Origin: UBA668 sp040081465
GTDB taxonomy: Bacteria; Actinomycetota; Acidimicrobiia; Acidimicrobiales; Ilumatobacteraceae
Assembly: GCA_040081465.1 (NCBI GenBank)
Contig: JBEBGL010000001.1
Location: forward strand, 1-64,000
Length of the DNA: 64,000 bases
Reading direction: 5' to 3'
Below are positions 43,504-52,359 of this stretch, piece after piece. Below the pieces are notes generated by a model. It was not told where the DNA came from and made no database searches. It saw nothing but the letters and a program-made list of their open reading frames with translations. How positions within the stretch are numbered: the first letter of the stretch is position 1; every line of letters begins with the position of its first letter. The position numbers and the translations under genes were made by a program.

Positions 43504-44283
43504 ATGGCCACGGCGAAGAAGTCAACAAAGAAGCCGGCCAAGAAGGCTCCGGCGAAGAAGGCCGCAAAGAAGGCGGCCCCGAAGAAGGCGGCCCCAAAGA
43601 AGGCTGCCAAGAAGCCGGCCAAGAAGGCAGTGAAGAAGGCAGTGAAGAAGGCGCCGGCCAAGAAGCCGGTGAAGAAAGCGCCGCCGAAGAAGGTGGCCAA
43701 GAAGGCCCCGGCCAAGAAGCCGGCTGCTGCTCCGAAGAAGGCAGCCGCTCCCGCCAAGTTCGTACCCGCGCCACGTGTGGCTACGCCCGTCGCGAAGGGC
43801 GCCCCAGCGCCTCGGCCAGTCAAGGCTGCGAAGAAGCCGCCACCGCCGCCACCGCCCGAGCGCCCTCCAGTGAAGGGCGTTACCAAGGATGGCATCGCCT
43901 ACACCAAGGACTTCGACGCCAAGTGGCTGACCGCGCAGCGAGCGCTATTGCTACTCGAGCGCGCATCAGTGCTTGGCCAGGCTGTGCGGCTGGAAGCAGA
44001 AGCCACGCAAATCATCGAAGAGCAAGAGATGGGCGACGTGCAGTTCGACGACGAAGGTGGCGAAGGCGACACGATGGTCGTCGAGCGTGAGCGCGATATT
44101 GCTCTCGGCGCGCAAGCCCGTCAGACAGTTGCCGATATCGAGGCAGCGTTAGAGCGTCTGAAGACGGGCGCGTACGGCTACTCGGTCGAGTCGGCTCGTC
44201 CGATTCCGCGCGAGCGCCTGGAAGCGATTCCGTGGGCCACAGTGTTGGTGGAAGAGAAGGTCGGCGGGATCGGTCGTCTGTGA
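43504..44283 (+). CDS. Histone-H1-like KAP-rich tail fused to a Cys-less DksA/TraR domain
   Basis: 259 aa. Residues 2-80 are almost only Lys, Ala and Pro in AKKAPAKKA-type repeats, like histone-H1-like nucleoid proteins and actinobacterial Hup tails, followed by a Pro-rich spacer to about 118. The C-terminal half resembles the DksA/TraR family: a long charged helix pair, then TGAYGYSVESARPIPRERLEAIP. The four zinc-finger Cys of the family are replaced (Ser227, Ser230, Leu248, Glu251), so no zinc can be bound in the usual way. Related genes precede lspA in other actinobacteria. It may combine DNA or RNA binding with RNA polymerase contact; this is inference. Confidence 0.8.
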   Translation: MATAKKSTKKPAKKAPAKKAAKKAAPKKAAPKKAAKKPAKKAVKKAVKKAPAKKPVKKAPPKKVAKKAPAKKPAAAPKKAAAPAKFVPAPRVATPVAKGAPAPRPVKAAKKPPPPPPPERPPVKGVTKDGIAYTKDFDAKWLTAQRALLLLERASVLGQAVRLEAEATQIIEEQEMGDVQFDDEGGEGDTMVVERERDIALGAQARQTVADIEAALERLKTGAYGYSVESARPIPRERLEAIPWATVLVEEKVGGIGRL

Positions 44284-44804
44284 CCGACGCAAGCGAGGCA
44301 ACGACTGCCGTCGACTCGTCCGTCGCACCACGAAATCATCTACGGCTCTGCATCGCTTTGGCGTTGGTGATCATCGCGCTCGATCTCGCGACGAAGCATT
44401 GGGCGCTTAACGCGCTGTCTGGTGAGCCGCCGCAACACGTCATCTGGACCCTGCAGTGGAACCTCACGTTCAACAGCGGAATGGCGTTCTCGCAAGGCAA
44501 AGACATGGGTCCTGTCATCGGCGTGCTTGCTCTACTGGTTGCTGGCTTCGTGGTAGTAGCGGTGCGAAAGCAAGCGCAGAGGATTGTCGCGGTGGCAGCA
44601 GGCTTCGTGTTGGGTGGCGCGGTCGGCAATCTCGTCGATCGCATCTTTCGTGACGATGGTTGGCTGCACGGCTCGGTCGTCGACTTCATCGACTTCCAAT
44701 GGTTCCCGATTTTCAATGTTGCCGACATGGCCGTCAACGTTGGCGGCGCGATCTTCGTGCTGTGGTCGCTGTTCTCGCGAGAGCCGAGTGAAGCCTCGCC
44801 ATGA
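44280..44804 (+). CDS. lspA: Lipoprotein signal peptidase (signal peptidase II)
   Basis: 174-aa membrane aspartyl protease cleaving prolipoproteins after lipidation. Four helices; catalytic Asp residues lie in GGAVGNLVDRI and FPIFNVADMAVNVG, and NLTFNSGMAFS is the usual NxGxAF region. The GTG at 44280 overlaps the stop of the previous gene (GTGA). Confidence 0.95.
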   Translation: MTDASEATTAVDSSVAPRNHLRLCIALALVIIALDLATKHWALNALSGEPPQHVIWTLQWNLTFNSGMAFSQGKDMGPVIGVLALLVAGFVVVAVRKQAQRIVAVAAGFVLGGAVGNLVDRIFRDDGWLHGSVVDFIDFQWFPIFNVADMAVNVGGAIFVLWSLFSREPSEASP

Positions 44805-45715
44805 TCACGGAGACGATTCCGGCAGCGCTCGCCGGCGAGCGACTCGATCGAATCGTCGCGTTGATCATCGATTGCAGTCGCAGCGACGCAGCGGCGCTCG
44901 TTGCCGCTGGCGGAGTTCACCTCGATGGCGAGCTGTTCCTCGTCGGCAAAGCGCGCATAACTGAAGGCCAAGTGGTCGTCATCGATGAGTCGTTGATACC
45001 GACGATTCCGCCGCCACAACCCGATGACACGATCGAGTTCAAGGTCGTTCACGTCGACGACGACCTGATCGTGGTCGATAAGCCAGCGGGCCTGGTCGTC
45101 CACCCCGGCGCGGGAAACTTGGCGGGCACGCTCGTGAACGGACTGCTCGCGCGCTTTCCCGAGATTGCGGAAGTCGGCGAAGCACATCGCCCAGGGATCG
45201 TTCACCGCCTCGACATCGGTACGTCGGGATTGTTGGCAGTTGCGCGCACTCAGCGCGCGTACCACGCCCTTGTCGCGGCGCTGGCGGCACACGATGTCGG
45301 TCGTGTGTACCGGGCATTGGTGTGGGGTCATCCGGACAATCAGAACGGTGTAATCGATGCGCCGATCGGCCGCGACATTCGCGACCCGATGAAGATGGCG
45401 GTCGTCGTCGCCGGCAAGGCAGCACGCACTCGCTATCGCGTGCTGAAGGAGTACGTCACGCCCACCGCGGCGGCCGCGCTCGAGTGCAGGTTGGAGACGG
45501 GTCGCACCCATCAGATTCGCGTCCACCTCGCCGCCATCGGCCACCCAGTGGTCGGTGACGCCTCGTACGGAGGCGTACGCACCGGCATCTCGCCACCAAG
45601 GCCGTTCCTGCACGCAGCCGCGCTGGAGTTAAGCCATCCGGTCACCGGCGAACCGCTGAAGTTCGCCTCGGAGCTGCCCCCAGACCTCGCGCAAGTCGAA
45701 GCTGCCCTGTCGTGA
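44801..45715 (+). CDS. rluD: RluA/RluD-family pseudouridine synthase
   Basis: 304 aa. N-terminal S4-like domain (ERLDRIVALIIDCSRSDAAALV), then the catalytic domain with GIVHRLDIGTSGLL (catalytic Asp), RVYRALVWG and LETGRTHQIRVHLAAIGHP. It isomerises uridines in 23S rRNA; the exact sites are unknown. ATG overlaps the lspA stop; lspA-rluD adjacency is common in Gram-positive bacteria. Confidence 0.94.
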   Translation: MITETIPAALAGERLDRIVALIIDCSRSDAAALVAAGGVHLDGELFLVGKARITEGQVVVIDESLIPTIPPPQPDDTIEFKVVHVDDDLIVVDKPAGLVVHPGAGNLAGTLVNGLLARFPEIAEVGEAHRPGIVHRLDIGTSGLLAVARTQRAYHALVAALAAHDVGRVYRALVWGHPDNQNGVIDAPIGRDIRDPMKMAVVVAGKAARTRYRVLKEYVTPTAAAALECRLETGRTHQIRVHLAAIGHPVVGDASYGGVRTGISPPRPFLHAAALELSHPVTGEPLKFASELPPDLAQVEAALS

Positions 45716-45756
45716 TTACTCGACACCGACCTACGTGCGCATGAGAGGCTCGGACG

Positions 45757-46344
45757 ATGGAACTTGAAGGGATGAAGGCGGATCTGCATCGTTACTTGCA
45801 GGTCGGACGCGACGCGTTGCTGTGGAAGTTGGAAGGGTTGTCGGAGTACGACATTCGCCGACCGGTCACACCGACCGGAACGAACCTGCTCGGCATCGTG
45901 AAGCATGTCGCGAGCGTCGAAGCGGGCTACCTCGGCGAGATCATGGGTCGCCCGTTTGGGGAATCGTTCCCGTGGTTCGCTGATGATGCCGAACCGAACG
46001 CTGATATGTGGGCGACACCCGACGAAACCCGAGAGGACATCGTTGCGTTGTACCGCAGGGTCTGGGCACACAGCGACGCCACGATCGAGTCACTCGACCT
46101 TACGTTTGAAGGCATCGTGCCGTGGTGGCCGGAGGACAAGCGAATCGTGACGTTGCATCGACTGCTCATCCACATGATCGCGGAGACTCAGCGCCACGCG
46201 GGCCAAGCCGACGTCGTGCGCGAGACGATCGACGGTGCGGTAGGTCTACGCGCGGACAACGGCAACCTGCCAGAGGGCGATGCGGATTGGTGGGCCGACT
46301 ATTGCAGTCGCGTAGAGGCCGCAGCACGCGCCGCGAGCCAGTAG
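45757..46344 (+). CDS. DinB-like (DUF664-type) four-helix protein
   Basis: 195 aa. Four-helix-bundle metal-binding fold of the DinB superfamily: an N-terminal helix LLWKLEGLSEYDIRRPV, LLGIVKHVASVEAGYLGEIMG with the first His ligand, and LLIHMIAETQRHAGQADVVRE with the later His pair. Members include thiol-dependent transferases using mycothiol or bacillithiol; substrate unknown. ATG at 45757. Confidence 0.85.
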   Translation: MELEGMKADLHRYLQVGRDALLWKLEGLSEYDIRRPVTPTGTNLLGIVKHVASVEAGYLGEIMGRPFGESFPWFADDAEPNADMWATPDETREDIVALYRRVWAHSDATIESLDLTFEGIVPWWPEDKRIVTLHRLLIHMIAETQRHAGQADVVRETIDGAVGLRADNGNLPEGDADWWADYCSRVEAAARAASQ

Positions 46345-46366
46345 ATAGTCGAGTGTTTGCTGCAGC

Positions 46367-46405
46367 CGAGTGTTTCGTGCCTGCTAGCGGGCAGGAAACA
46401 CTCGA
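46367..46405. terminator. Stem-loop between convergent genes
   Basis: Arms around 46367-46384 (cgagtgtttcgtgcctgc) and 46391-46405 (gcaggaaacactcga) pair with a small internal bulge. The hairpin lies between the stops of the DinB-like gene and the Rrf2 gene, where a bidirectional terminator is expected. A second copy of tcgagtgttt sits at 46349-46358. No clear T-run follows. Confidence 0.55.
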
Positions 46406-46419
46406 CAGGGCCGCTGGGG

Positions 46420-46893
46420 CTACGAGCGCTGTGGGGCTAGGCCGGCTTCGGCCAACGCGTTCGGCCATGGCGCGACGCCACGGGCCGCATCGGCCACGGT
46501 TTGCAACGTGAAGCCGTCCAGGATGTGGCGCATGTGTTCGCCCGACGCCTTCCAGATCGCGAGCAACACGCATTGCCCTTCGTGGTCGCAGGCGCCATCC
46601 TGATGTGGCTCGCCGAAATCGCCGAGCGTGATCGGCCCATCGACTGCGCTGAGGATCTCGCTGATCCGAATTTGTGCGGGCGGACGGGCGAGTACGTAAC
46701 CGCCGCCGACACCGCGCTTGGATCGCACGAGGCCGGCACCCTTCAGTGCGAGCAGAATCTGTTCGAGGTAAGGCTGCGGAAGCGCGGTGCGCTCGGCGAT
46801 GTCGCGGACCGACGTTGGCACGGTCTGCTCATCGTGCAGAGCAAGCGACAGCAGCGCCCGACACGCATAGTCACCTTTGCTCGAAACGCGCAC
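46420..46893 (-). CDS. Rrf2-family transcriptional regulator
   Basis: 157 aa. Winged helix at the N-terminus (MRVSSKGDYACRALL, IAERTALPQPYLEQIL, KGAGLVRSKRGVGGGYVLAR). The Fe-S ligand loop has two Cys in CDHEGQC (C-x5-C); the third Cys of IscR is missing (Trp at the corresponding position), so cluster binding would need another ligand as in NsrR/RsrR-type members. It is divergent from the phosphodiesterase gene with about 36 bp between starts, so it may control that gene. Confidence 0.9.
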   Translation of the reverse strand: MRVSSKGDYACRALLSLALHDEQTVPTSVRDIAERTALPQPYLEQILLALKGAGLVRSKRGVGGGYVLARPPAQIRISEILSAVDGPITLGDFGEPHQDGACDHEGQCVLLAIWKASGEHMRHILDGFTLQTVADAARGVAPWPNALAEAGLAPQRS

Positions 46894-46929
46894 AGGGCCA
46901 TCGTAGTGTCATAGTTGGCTAGTGAGATT

Positions 46930-48039
46930 GTGACCCCCAAACCGACCCTTCCCCAGTACAACGGCGCCAACGTGCGCGGGATTGTGCCCGCGCTACTCGC
47001 TCCCAAAGGTGCCGGGTTGCCGTCGTGGTTCCCGTCATCGCTCGCCACGGCGCGCCAGGTCGTGCTGCTCGTGCTCGACGGACTGGGCTGGGAGCAGCTG
47101 CAGGATCGTCATGCCGTCGCCCCAACGTTGGCGGCGATGCAAGGTGGGCCGATCACGACTGTCGCTCCGTCGACTACGGCAACCGCGCTGACATCAATCA
47201 CGACTGGCCTAACGCCCGGCGAGCACGGGCTTGTCGGATACCGGATGGAGCTAGCCGGCGAGGTACTGAACGTGTTGCGCTGGCACGGCGATAGGGGCGA
47301 GCTGCGCCGGAAGTTCGCGCCTGCCGAGACGCAACCGTTCGAGCCGTTCATGGGCGAACGCGTAGCGGTAGTCAGCAAAGCGGAACTCGAGTCGACTGCA
47401 TTCACAGAGGCTCATCTGCGCGGGTCCGAGCAGGTCGGGTGGCGCGCGGCGTCGAGCTTGCCGTTGATCGTCGCCGAACATCTGCGCCGCGGCGATCGAC
47501 TGGTGTACGCGTATTACGACGGAGTCGACAAGATCGCGCACGAGCGTGGTCTCGGCGAGTTTTACGACGCCGAATTGCGCGCAGCCGATGGGATGGTCGC
47601 GGACTTGATCGAGCTCTTGCCACCAGGCGCTGCCCTGTTGGTCACCGCCGATCACGGTCAGGTTGATATTGGAACGAGAATCGTCACGCCGCACGACGAC
47701 GTGTTGAAGATGACGCGCGATCAAAGTGGCGAAGGCCGCTTTCGTTGGCTGCATGCGAAGCCCGGCGCGGCCGCCGATCTGCTCGCCGCCGCACAATCGC
47801 ATCACAGCGATGTGGCGTGGGTGCACAGCCGTGCCGAGTTGATCGAAGCCGGATGGTTCGGACCAGTGGTCAGCCAACCGGTCGCTGCGCGCTATGGCGA
47901 CGTAGCACTCGTCCCGCACGAGCCGATCACCTTCCACGACCCCGACGACAGCGGCCCATTCCCACTGATCTGCCGACACGGCTCGCTGACATCAGCAGAA
48001 ATGCTCGTGCCGCTGTTGGCATTTACAAACGAACAGTGA
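46930..48039 (+). CDS. Alkaline-phosphatase-superfamily phosphodiesterase/nucleotide pyrophosphatase
   Basis: 369 aa, no signal peptide. Motifs of the type I phosphodiesterase family: VLLVLDGLGW (metal Asp), PSTTATALTSITTGLTPGEHG (nucleophile Thr region), YAYYDGVDKIAHERG and LVTADHGQVD (metal Asp/His). It hydrolyses phosphodiester or pyrophosphate bonds; substrate unknown. GTG 46930 was taken as start; a TTG five codons earlier (46915) is possible. Confidence 0.87.
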   Translation: MTPKPTLPQYNGANVRGIVPALLAPKGAGLPSWFPSSLATARQVVLLVLDGLGWEQLQDRHAVAPTLAAMQGGPITTVAPSTTATALTSITTGLTPGEHGLVGYRMELAGEVLNVLRWHGDRGELRRKFAPAETQPFEPFMGERVAVVSKAELESTAFTEAHLRGSEQVGWRAASSLPLIVAEHLRRGDRLVYAYYDGVDKIAHERGLGEFYDAELRAADGMVADLIELLPPGAALLVTADHGQVDIGTRIVTPHDDVLKMTRDQSGEGRFRWLHAKPGAAADLLAAAQSHHSDVAWVHSRAELIEAGWFGPVVSQPVAARYGDVALVPHEPITFHDPDDSGPFPLICRHGSLTSAEMLVPLLAFTNEQ

Positions 48040-48050
48040 GACTGGGAGCC

Positions 48051-48536
48051 ATGACTGACGAGAACAAGACGCCGACTTCCGAGACGCCGCCGACGGCCGA
48101 ACCCGAAGCGGCGCCGAGCGAGACGGTGACCGAGCCGGCCAAGGTGATGCGCATTGGGTCGATGGTGAAGCAGCTGCTCGAAGAGGTGCGTCAGAGTCCG
48201 CTTGACGAAGCGAGCCGCGAACGCCTCGCAGAGATTTACGAACGCTCGATCGTTGAAGTGAGCGAAGCGTTGTCGCCCGACTTGCGCGAAGAACTGCACA
48301 TGCTGGCGCTGCCGTTCAAAGATGGCGTCGTGCCTTCGGAGAGCGAATTGCGCGTCGCCAAGGCGCAGCTCGTTGGGTGGTTGGAAGGCTTGTTCCACGG
48401 CATCCAGGCGACGCTGTTTGCTCAGCAACTGGCTTCGCGCCAGCAGCTCGAGCAGATGCGTCAGCTGCCACCCGGAATGGCGCAGGGCCGCGATCAGGCG
48501 GTCGAGGCCACCGAACGTCCCGGCACCTATCTCTAG
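48051..48536 (+). CDS. bpa: Bacterial proteasome activator Bpa/PafE
   Basis: 161 aa. A disordered acidic N-terminus, then the conserved helical core MRIGSMVKQLLEEVR, PLDEASRERLAEIYE, LRVAKAQLVGWLEGLFHG and FAQQLASRQQLEQMRQLPPG. It ends in GTYL, the position of the GQYL motif that docks into the 20S proteasome and opens its gate. Bpa forms a dodecameric ring that feeds unfolded proteins to the proteasome without ATP. GGGAG precedes the ATG. It implies that this organism encodes a 20S proteasome elsewhere. Confidence 0.9.
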   Translation: MTDENKTPTSETPPTAEPEAAPSETVTEPAKVMRIGSMVKQLLEEVRQSPLDEASRERLAEIYERSIVEVSEALSPDLREELHMLALPFKDGVVPSESELRVAKAQLVGWLEGLFHGIQATLFAQQLASRQQLEQMRQLPPGMAQGRDQAVEATERPGTYL

Positions 48537-48645
48537 CTGCCCGTTTTCTCGTCCCCGGCATCGCGGCTATGGTCACCGAATCACATTGCTGTAGTTCACT
48601 AAGCAGTTAACTCCACTTCTCTCGCCGTCAAGGAGGTTCGCGCCC

Positions 48646-51600
48646 GTGGGCGACTCGTTCACCCACCTGCACGTCCACACCGAGTTCTCGATGCTCGACG
48701 GTGCAGCGCGTCTCGACGATCTTGTCGCGAAGGCAGTTCAAGACGGCCAGCCGGGTCTCGGCATCACAGACCACGGCAACATGTATGGCGTCCTCGACTT
48801 CTATAAGGAGTGTCGTGCGCAAGGCGTGAAGCCGATCATCGGCACCGAGGCGTACATGGCGTACGACAGTCGCCACGAGCGGCCTGCACGACGTGGGCGC
48901 GTCGACGACTCGGGCGGCGACACCGAGGGCGGCAAGAAGCTGTACTACCACCTCACGTTGTTGGCGGAAAACAACGAGGGCTATCGCAACCTGATTCAGC
49001 TCGCAAGCTTGGCCTTCCTCGAGGGCTACTACTACAAGCCGCGCATGGACTGGGAGTTGCTCGAGCGGTATCACGGCGGCCTCATGGCCACGACCGGTTG
49101 TCTCGGCGGCCAAGTGTTGCAAGCACTAATTCAAGGCGACGAGAAAGGCGCGCTACAGAAGGCGGGCCGACTGCAAGAGATCTTCGGCAAGGACAACTTG
49201 TTCGTCGAGTTGCAAGACCACGGCATCCAAGCGCAGCGCGACACGAACCCGAAGCTGATCGAAATCGCCCGCAAGATTGGTGCACCACTGCTCGCCACCA
49301 ACGACTCGCATTACGTGCATCGCGACGATCACGAATCGCACGACGCGCTGCTGTGCGTGCAGACCGGCGCAACCATCGCCGACCCGAAGCGTTTCAAGTT
49401 CGAGGGCCAAGAGCATTACCTCAAGTCGGCTGCCGAGATGCGCTACCTGTTCCGCGACTTTCCGGAAGCGTGCGATAACACGCTGTGGGTAGCGGAACGC
49501 GCGCAAGTCGAAATCGAGTTCGGCAACCCACAGTTGCCCAACTTCCCCGTGCCAGAGGGATTTGTCGACGACGCGAGTTATCTCGACTACCTCACTTGGC
49601 AGGGCGCGACGCAGCGATGGGGCGAGCGCTTACCCGACGACGTTCGCGATCGGTTGGCGTACGAACTGCTGACAATCGAGAACATGGGCTTCGCTTCGTA
49701 CTTCTTGATCGTGTGGGATCTCATCAAATACGCGAAAGACAAGGGCATTCGCGTCGGACCGGGTCGTGGTTCGGCCGCCGGCTGTGCGGTTGCGTATTGC
49801 CTGCGCATCACCGATCTCGACCCGATCAAATACGACTTGCTGTTCGAGCGCTTCTTGAACCCGAGCCGCATTTCCATGCCCGACATCGACATGGACTTCG
49901 ACTCTCGCTACCGCGACGAAATGATCCAGTACGCGGCGCAACGCTACGGCCGCGATCACGTCGCGCAGATCATTACTTTCGCCACCATCAAGGCGCGCAA
50001 CGCGGTTCGCGACGCGGCGCGCGTTCTCGGGTATCCGTACGGCATGGGCGACAAGATCGCGAAGCTGATGCCGCCGCTGGTGATGGGTCGCGACACGCCG
50101 CTGCGCTACTGCTTCGAGGACGATCCGGCTTATCGCGACGGCTACAAGGCTGCCTCAGATCTACGAGCGTTGGTCGATATCGATCCTGAGGTTAAGCGAA
50201 TCGTCGACGTGGCTAAGGGGCTCGAGGGACTGAAGCGCAGCGATGGCATTCACGCCGCGGCCGTCGTGATCACCAAAGATCCGGTGATCAGTTACCTGCC
50301 TGTGCAACGCAAGCCCGAGGCCGGGGGACTGCCCGAGAACGCACCAATCGTCACTCAGTTTGAAATGCACGGCGTCGAAGAACTCGGCCTGCTGAAGATG
50401 GACTTTCTGGGTCTGCGCAACCTCGATGTCATCACCGACACGGTCGCCATGGTTCGCGCCACGAAGGACCCGGACTTCGATATCGACGCGGTGGCACTCG
50501 ACGATCCGGCGGTGTTCGCGCTGCTCGGTCGCGGCGACACGATGGGCGTGTTCCAACTCGAGTCACCGCCGATGCGCACGCTGTTGCGCGCGCTTGCGCC
50601 GACCTCGTTCGGAGACGTATCCGCGGTCTTGGCGCTCTATCGCCCTGGGCCGATGGGCGTCAACATGCACTACGACTATGCCGACCGCAAGAACGGTCGC
50701 CAAGAGGTCAGTTACTTCCACGAAGACGCCAAAGAGCTACTCGGCGACACCTATGGCCTGATGATTTATCAGGAGAGCGTGATGCGCGTCGCGCAAAAGT
50801 TCGCCGGGTACTCGCTCGCCGACGCCGACAACCTGCGTAAGGCAATGGGCAAGAAGTCGCGCGAGGTAATGGCCGCCGAGCGGATCAAGTTCGAGGCTGG
50901 CTGCGAGGCTGCTGGCTACACCCGCGCGCTCGGCGTCGAGCTGTTCGAAGTGATCGCCCGCTTCGCCGACTACGCGTTCACCAAGAGCCACGCCTTTGGC
51001 TACGGGTTGGTCACGTACCAAACCGCGTACCTGAAGGCCCACTACCCAGTCGAATACATGGCGTGCTTGCTGTCGTCGGTGAAGAGCAGCATCGATCGTG
51101 CGGCTGTGTACCTCAGCGATGCACGAGCGATGGGCTTGAAGGTGCTGACTCCCGATCTGAATCGCTCAATCACGGAATTCGCGGCGCTGTCGCCAGCCGA
51201 TGTCCCGGTCGATGTCGTACTGCCGCTTGGCAGCCCCGGCGCGATCACGTTCGGTCTCGCCGCCATCCGCAATGTTGGCGAAGGCTTAGTCGAACTCTTG
51301 CTGCGCGAGCGCGACCTGAACGGACCATTCGATTCGTTCCACGACTTCGTGGAACGCGTGCCAGAACAAGTGCTGAACAAGCGCACCGTCGAGTCGCTGA
51401 TCAAGGCAGGCGCGTTCGATTCGCTCGGCCATCCGCGCAAGGGCCTCTTACTGGTGTTTGAACAAATCATCGACGGCACTGTCGTGCGCCGTCGCGAACG
51501 CGATCAGGGCGTGATGAGTCTGTTTGGTGACCTCGGTGGCGACGACTCAGCGCACGGATTCAGCGAACGCGTCTCGATACCGACGCTCGAGTTCGACAAG

Positions 51601-52215
51601 AGCGATCGCCTGCGCTTTGAGAAGGAAATGCTCGGCCTCTACATCAGCGACCATCCTCTGCTCGGTGTCGAGGCTGCCCTGCGCCGCAAGGTCGATTGCT
51701 CGGTAGCCGATGCCGCCGAAAAGGAAGACGGCGCAATAGTGATGCTTGGCGGCGTCATCACCAACATGTCGCGCAAGTACACGAAGAAGGGCGATCAGAT
51801 GGCGGTCTTCGTCCTGGAAGATCTCGATGCTGCCATCGAGGTGACCGTGTTCCCGCGTGTGCTCAGCGAGCAGGGTCACAAACTGGTCGACGACGCCATC
51901 GTGACTGTGCGCGGCCGCATCGACAAGCGCGACGAAACCCGGCCGGGCTTCATGGCGCAAGACGTGCAGATCCTCGAGCTCCTCGATGCCGGCAACTCGG
52001 CGCCGCTGCGACTGCGGGTGCCAGCAACGTCGTTGAACGAGCTGAAGATCCACCAGATCCGCAAGATCCTGCGCGATCACCCAGGCAGTTCGCCCGTGTA
52101 TCTGCACATCGGCCAAGGCAAGATCCTGCGCCTGGCCGACGAGTTCTGCGTCGATCTCGACCGAGTAGTGGGCGAGTTGCGCATGGCCCTAGGTCACGAC
52201 GCTGTCGTTCTCTAG
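48646..52215 (+). CDS. dnaE: DNA polymerase III alpha subunit
   Basis: 1189-aa replicative polymerase. PHP domain at the N-terminus (THLHVHTEFSMLDG, ITDHGNMYG, TNDSHY), palm with PDIDMDF (412-418; catalytic Asp413 and Asp415), GPGRGSAAGC, fingers and beta-binding region, and a C-terminal OB-fold part (AIVMLGGVITNMSRKYTKKG). AAGGAGG lies 9 nt ahead of the GTG at 48646. A 109-bp gap after bpa suggests its own promoter. Confidence 0.96.
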   Translation: MGDSFTHLHVHTEFSMLDGAARLDDLVAKAVQDGQPGLGITDHGNMYGVLDFYKECRAQGVKPIIGTEAYMAYDSRHERPARRGRVDDSGGDTEGGKKLYYHLTLLAENNEGYRNLIQLASLAFLEGYYYKPRMDWELLERYHGGLMATTGCLGGQVLQALIQGDEKGALQKAGRLQEIFGKDNLFVELQDHGIQAQRDTNPKLIEIARKIGAPLLATNDSHYVHRDDHESHDALLCVQTGATIADPKRFKFEGQEHYLKSAAEMRYLFRDFPEACDNTLWVAERAQVEIEFGNPQLPNFPVPEGFVDDASYLDYLTWQGATQRWGERLPDDVRDRLAYELLTIENMGFASYFLIVWDLIKYAKDKGIRVGPGRGSAAGCAVAYCLRITDLDPIKYDLLFERFLNPSRISMPDIDMDFDSRYRDEMIQYAAQRYGRDHVAQIITFATIKARNAVRDAARVLGYPYGMGDKIAKLMPPLVMGRDTPLRYCFEDDPAYRDGYKAASDLRALVDIDPEVKRIVDVAKGLEGLKRSDGIHAAAVVITKDPVISYLPVQRKPEAGGLPENAPIVTQFEMHGVEELGLLKMDFLGLRNLDVITDTVAMVRATKDPDFDIDAVALDDPAVFALLGRGDTMGVFQLESPPMRTLLRALAPTSFGDVSAVLALYRPGPMGVNMHYDYADRKNGRQEVSYFHEDAKELLGDTYGLMIYQESVMRVAQKFAGYSLADADNLRKAMGKKSREVMAAERIKFEAGCEAAGYTRALGVELFEVIARFADYAFTKSHAFGYGLVTYQTAYLKAHYPVEYMACLLSSVKSSIDRAAVYLSDARAMGLKVLTPDLNRSITEFAALSPADVPVDVVLPLGSPGAITFGLAAIRNVGEGLVELLLRERDLNGPFDSFHDFVERVPEQVLNKRTVESLIKAGAFDSLGHPRKGLLLVFEQIIDGTVVRRRERDQGVMSLFGDLGGDDSAHGFSERVSIPTLEFDKSDRLRFEKEMLGLYISDHPLLGVEAALRRKVDCSVADAAEKEDGAIVMLGGVITNMSRKYTKKGDQMAVFVLEDLDAAIEVTVFPRVLSEQGHKLVDDAIVTVRGRIDKRDETRPGFMAQDVQILELLDAGNSAPLRLRVPATSLNELKIHQIRKILRDHPGSSPVYLHIGQGKILRLADEFCVDLDRVVGELRMALGHDAVVL

Positions 52216-52359
52216 ACCCGCCTAACGAGTCCATTGGGCAATTCCCTTATGTGCACTAGGCGTGCCCGATGGCCCTTCTTCCGAGGAAGGAAACGGGTCG
52301 TTTTGGTGGCAGAATGGGGGACTGTTACGGGGCATTAGTTCGACAGGAGTTTGAGCGCA

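Noticed and set aside
43401..43895. Minus-strand Phe/Gly/Ala-rich hydrophobic frame
   Set aside because: Mirror image of the Lys/Ala/Pro repeats of the DksA-like gene; hydrophobicity is an artefact of reading AAG repeats in reverse.
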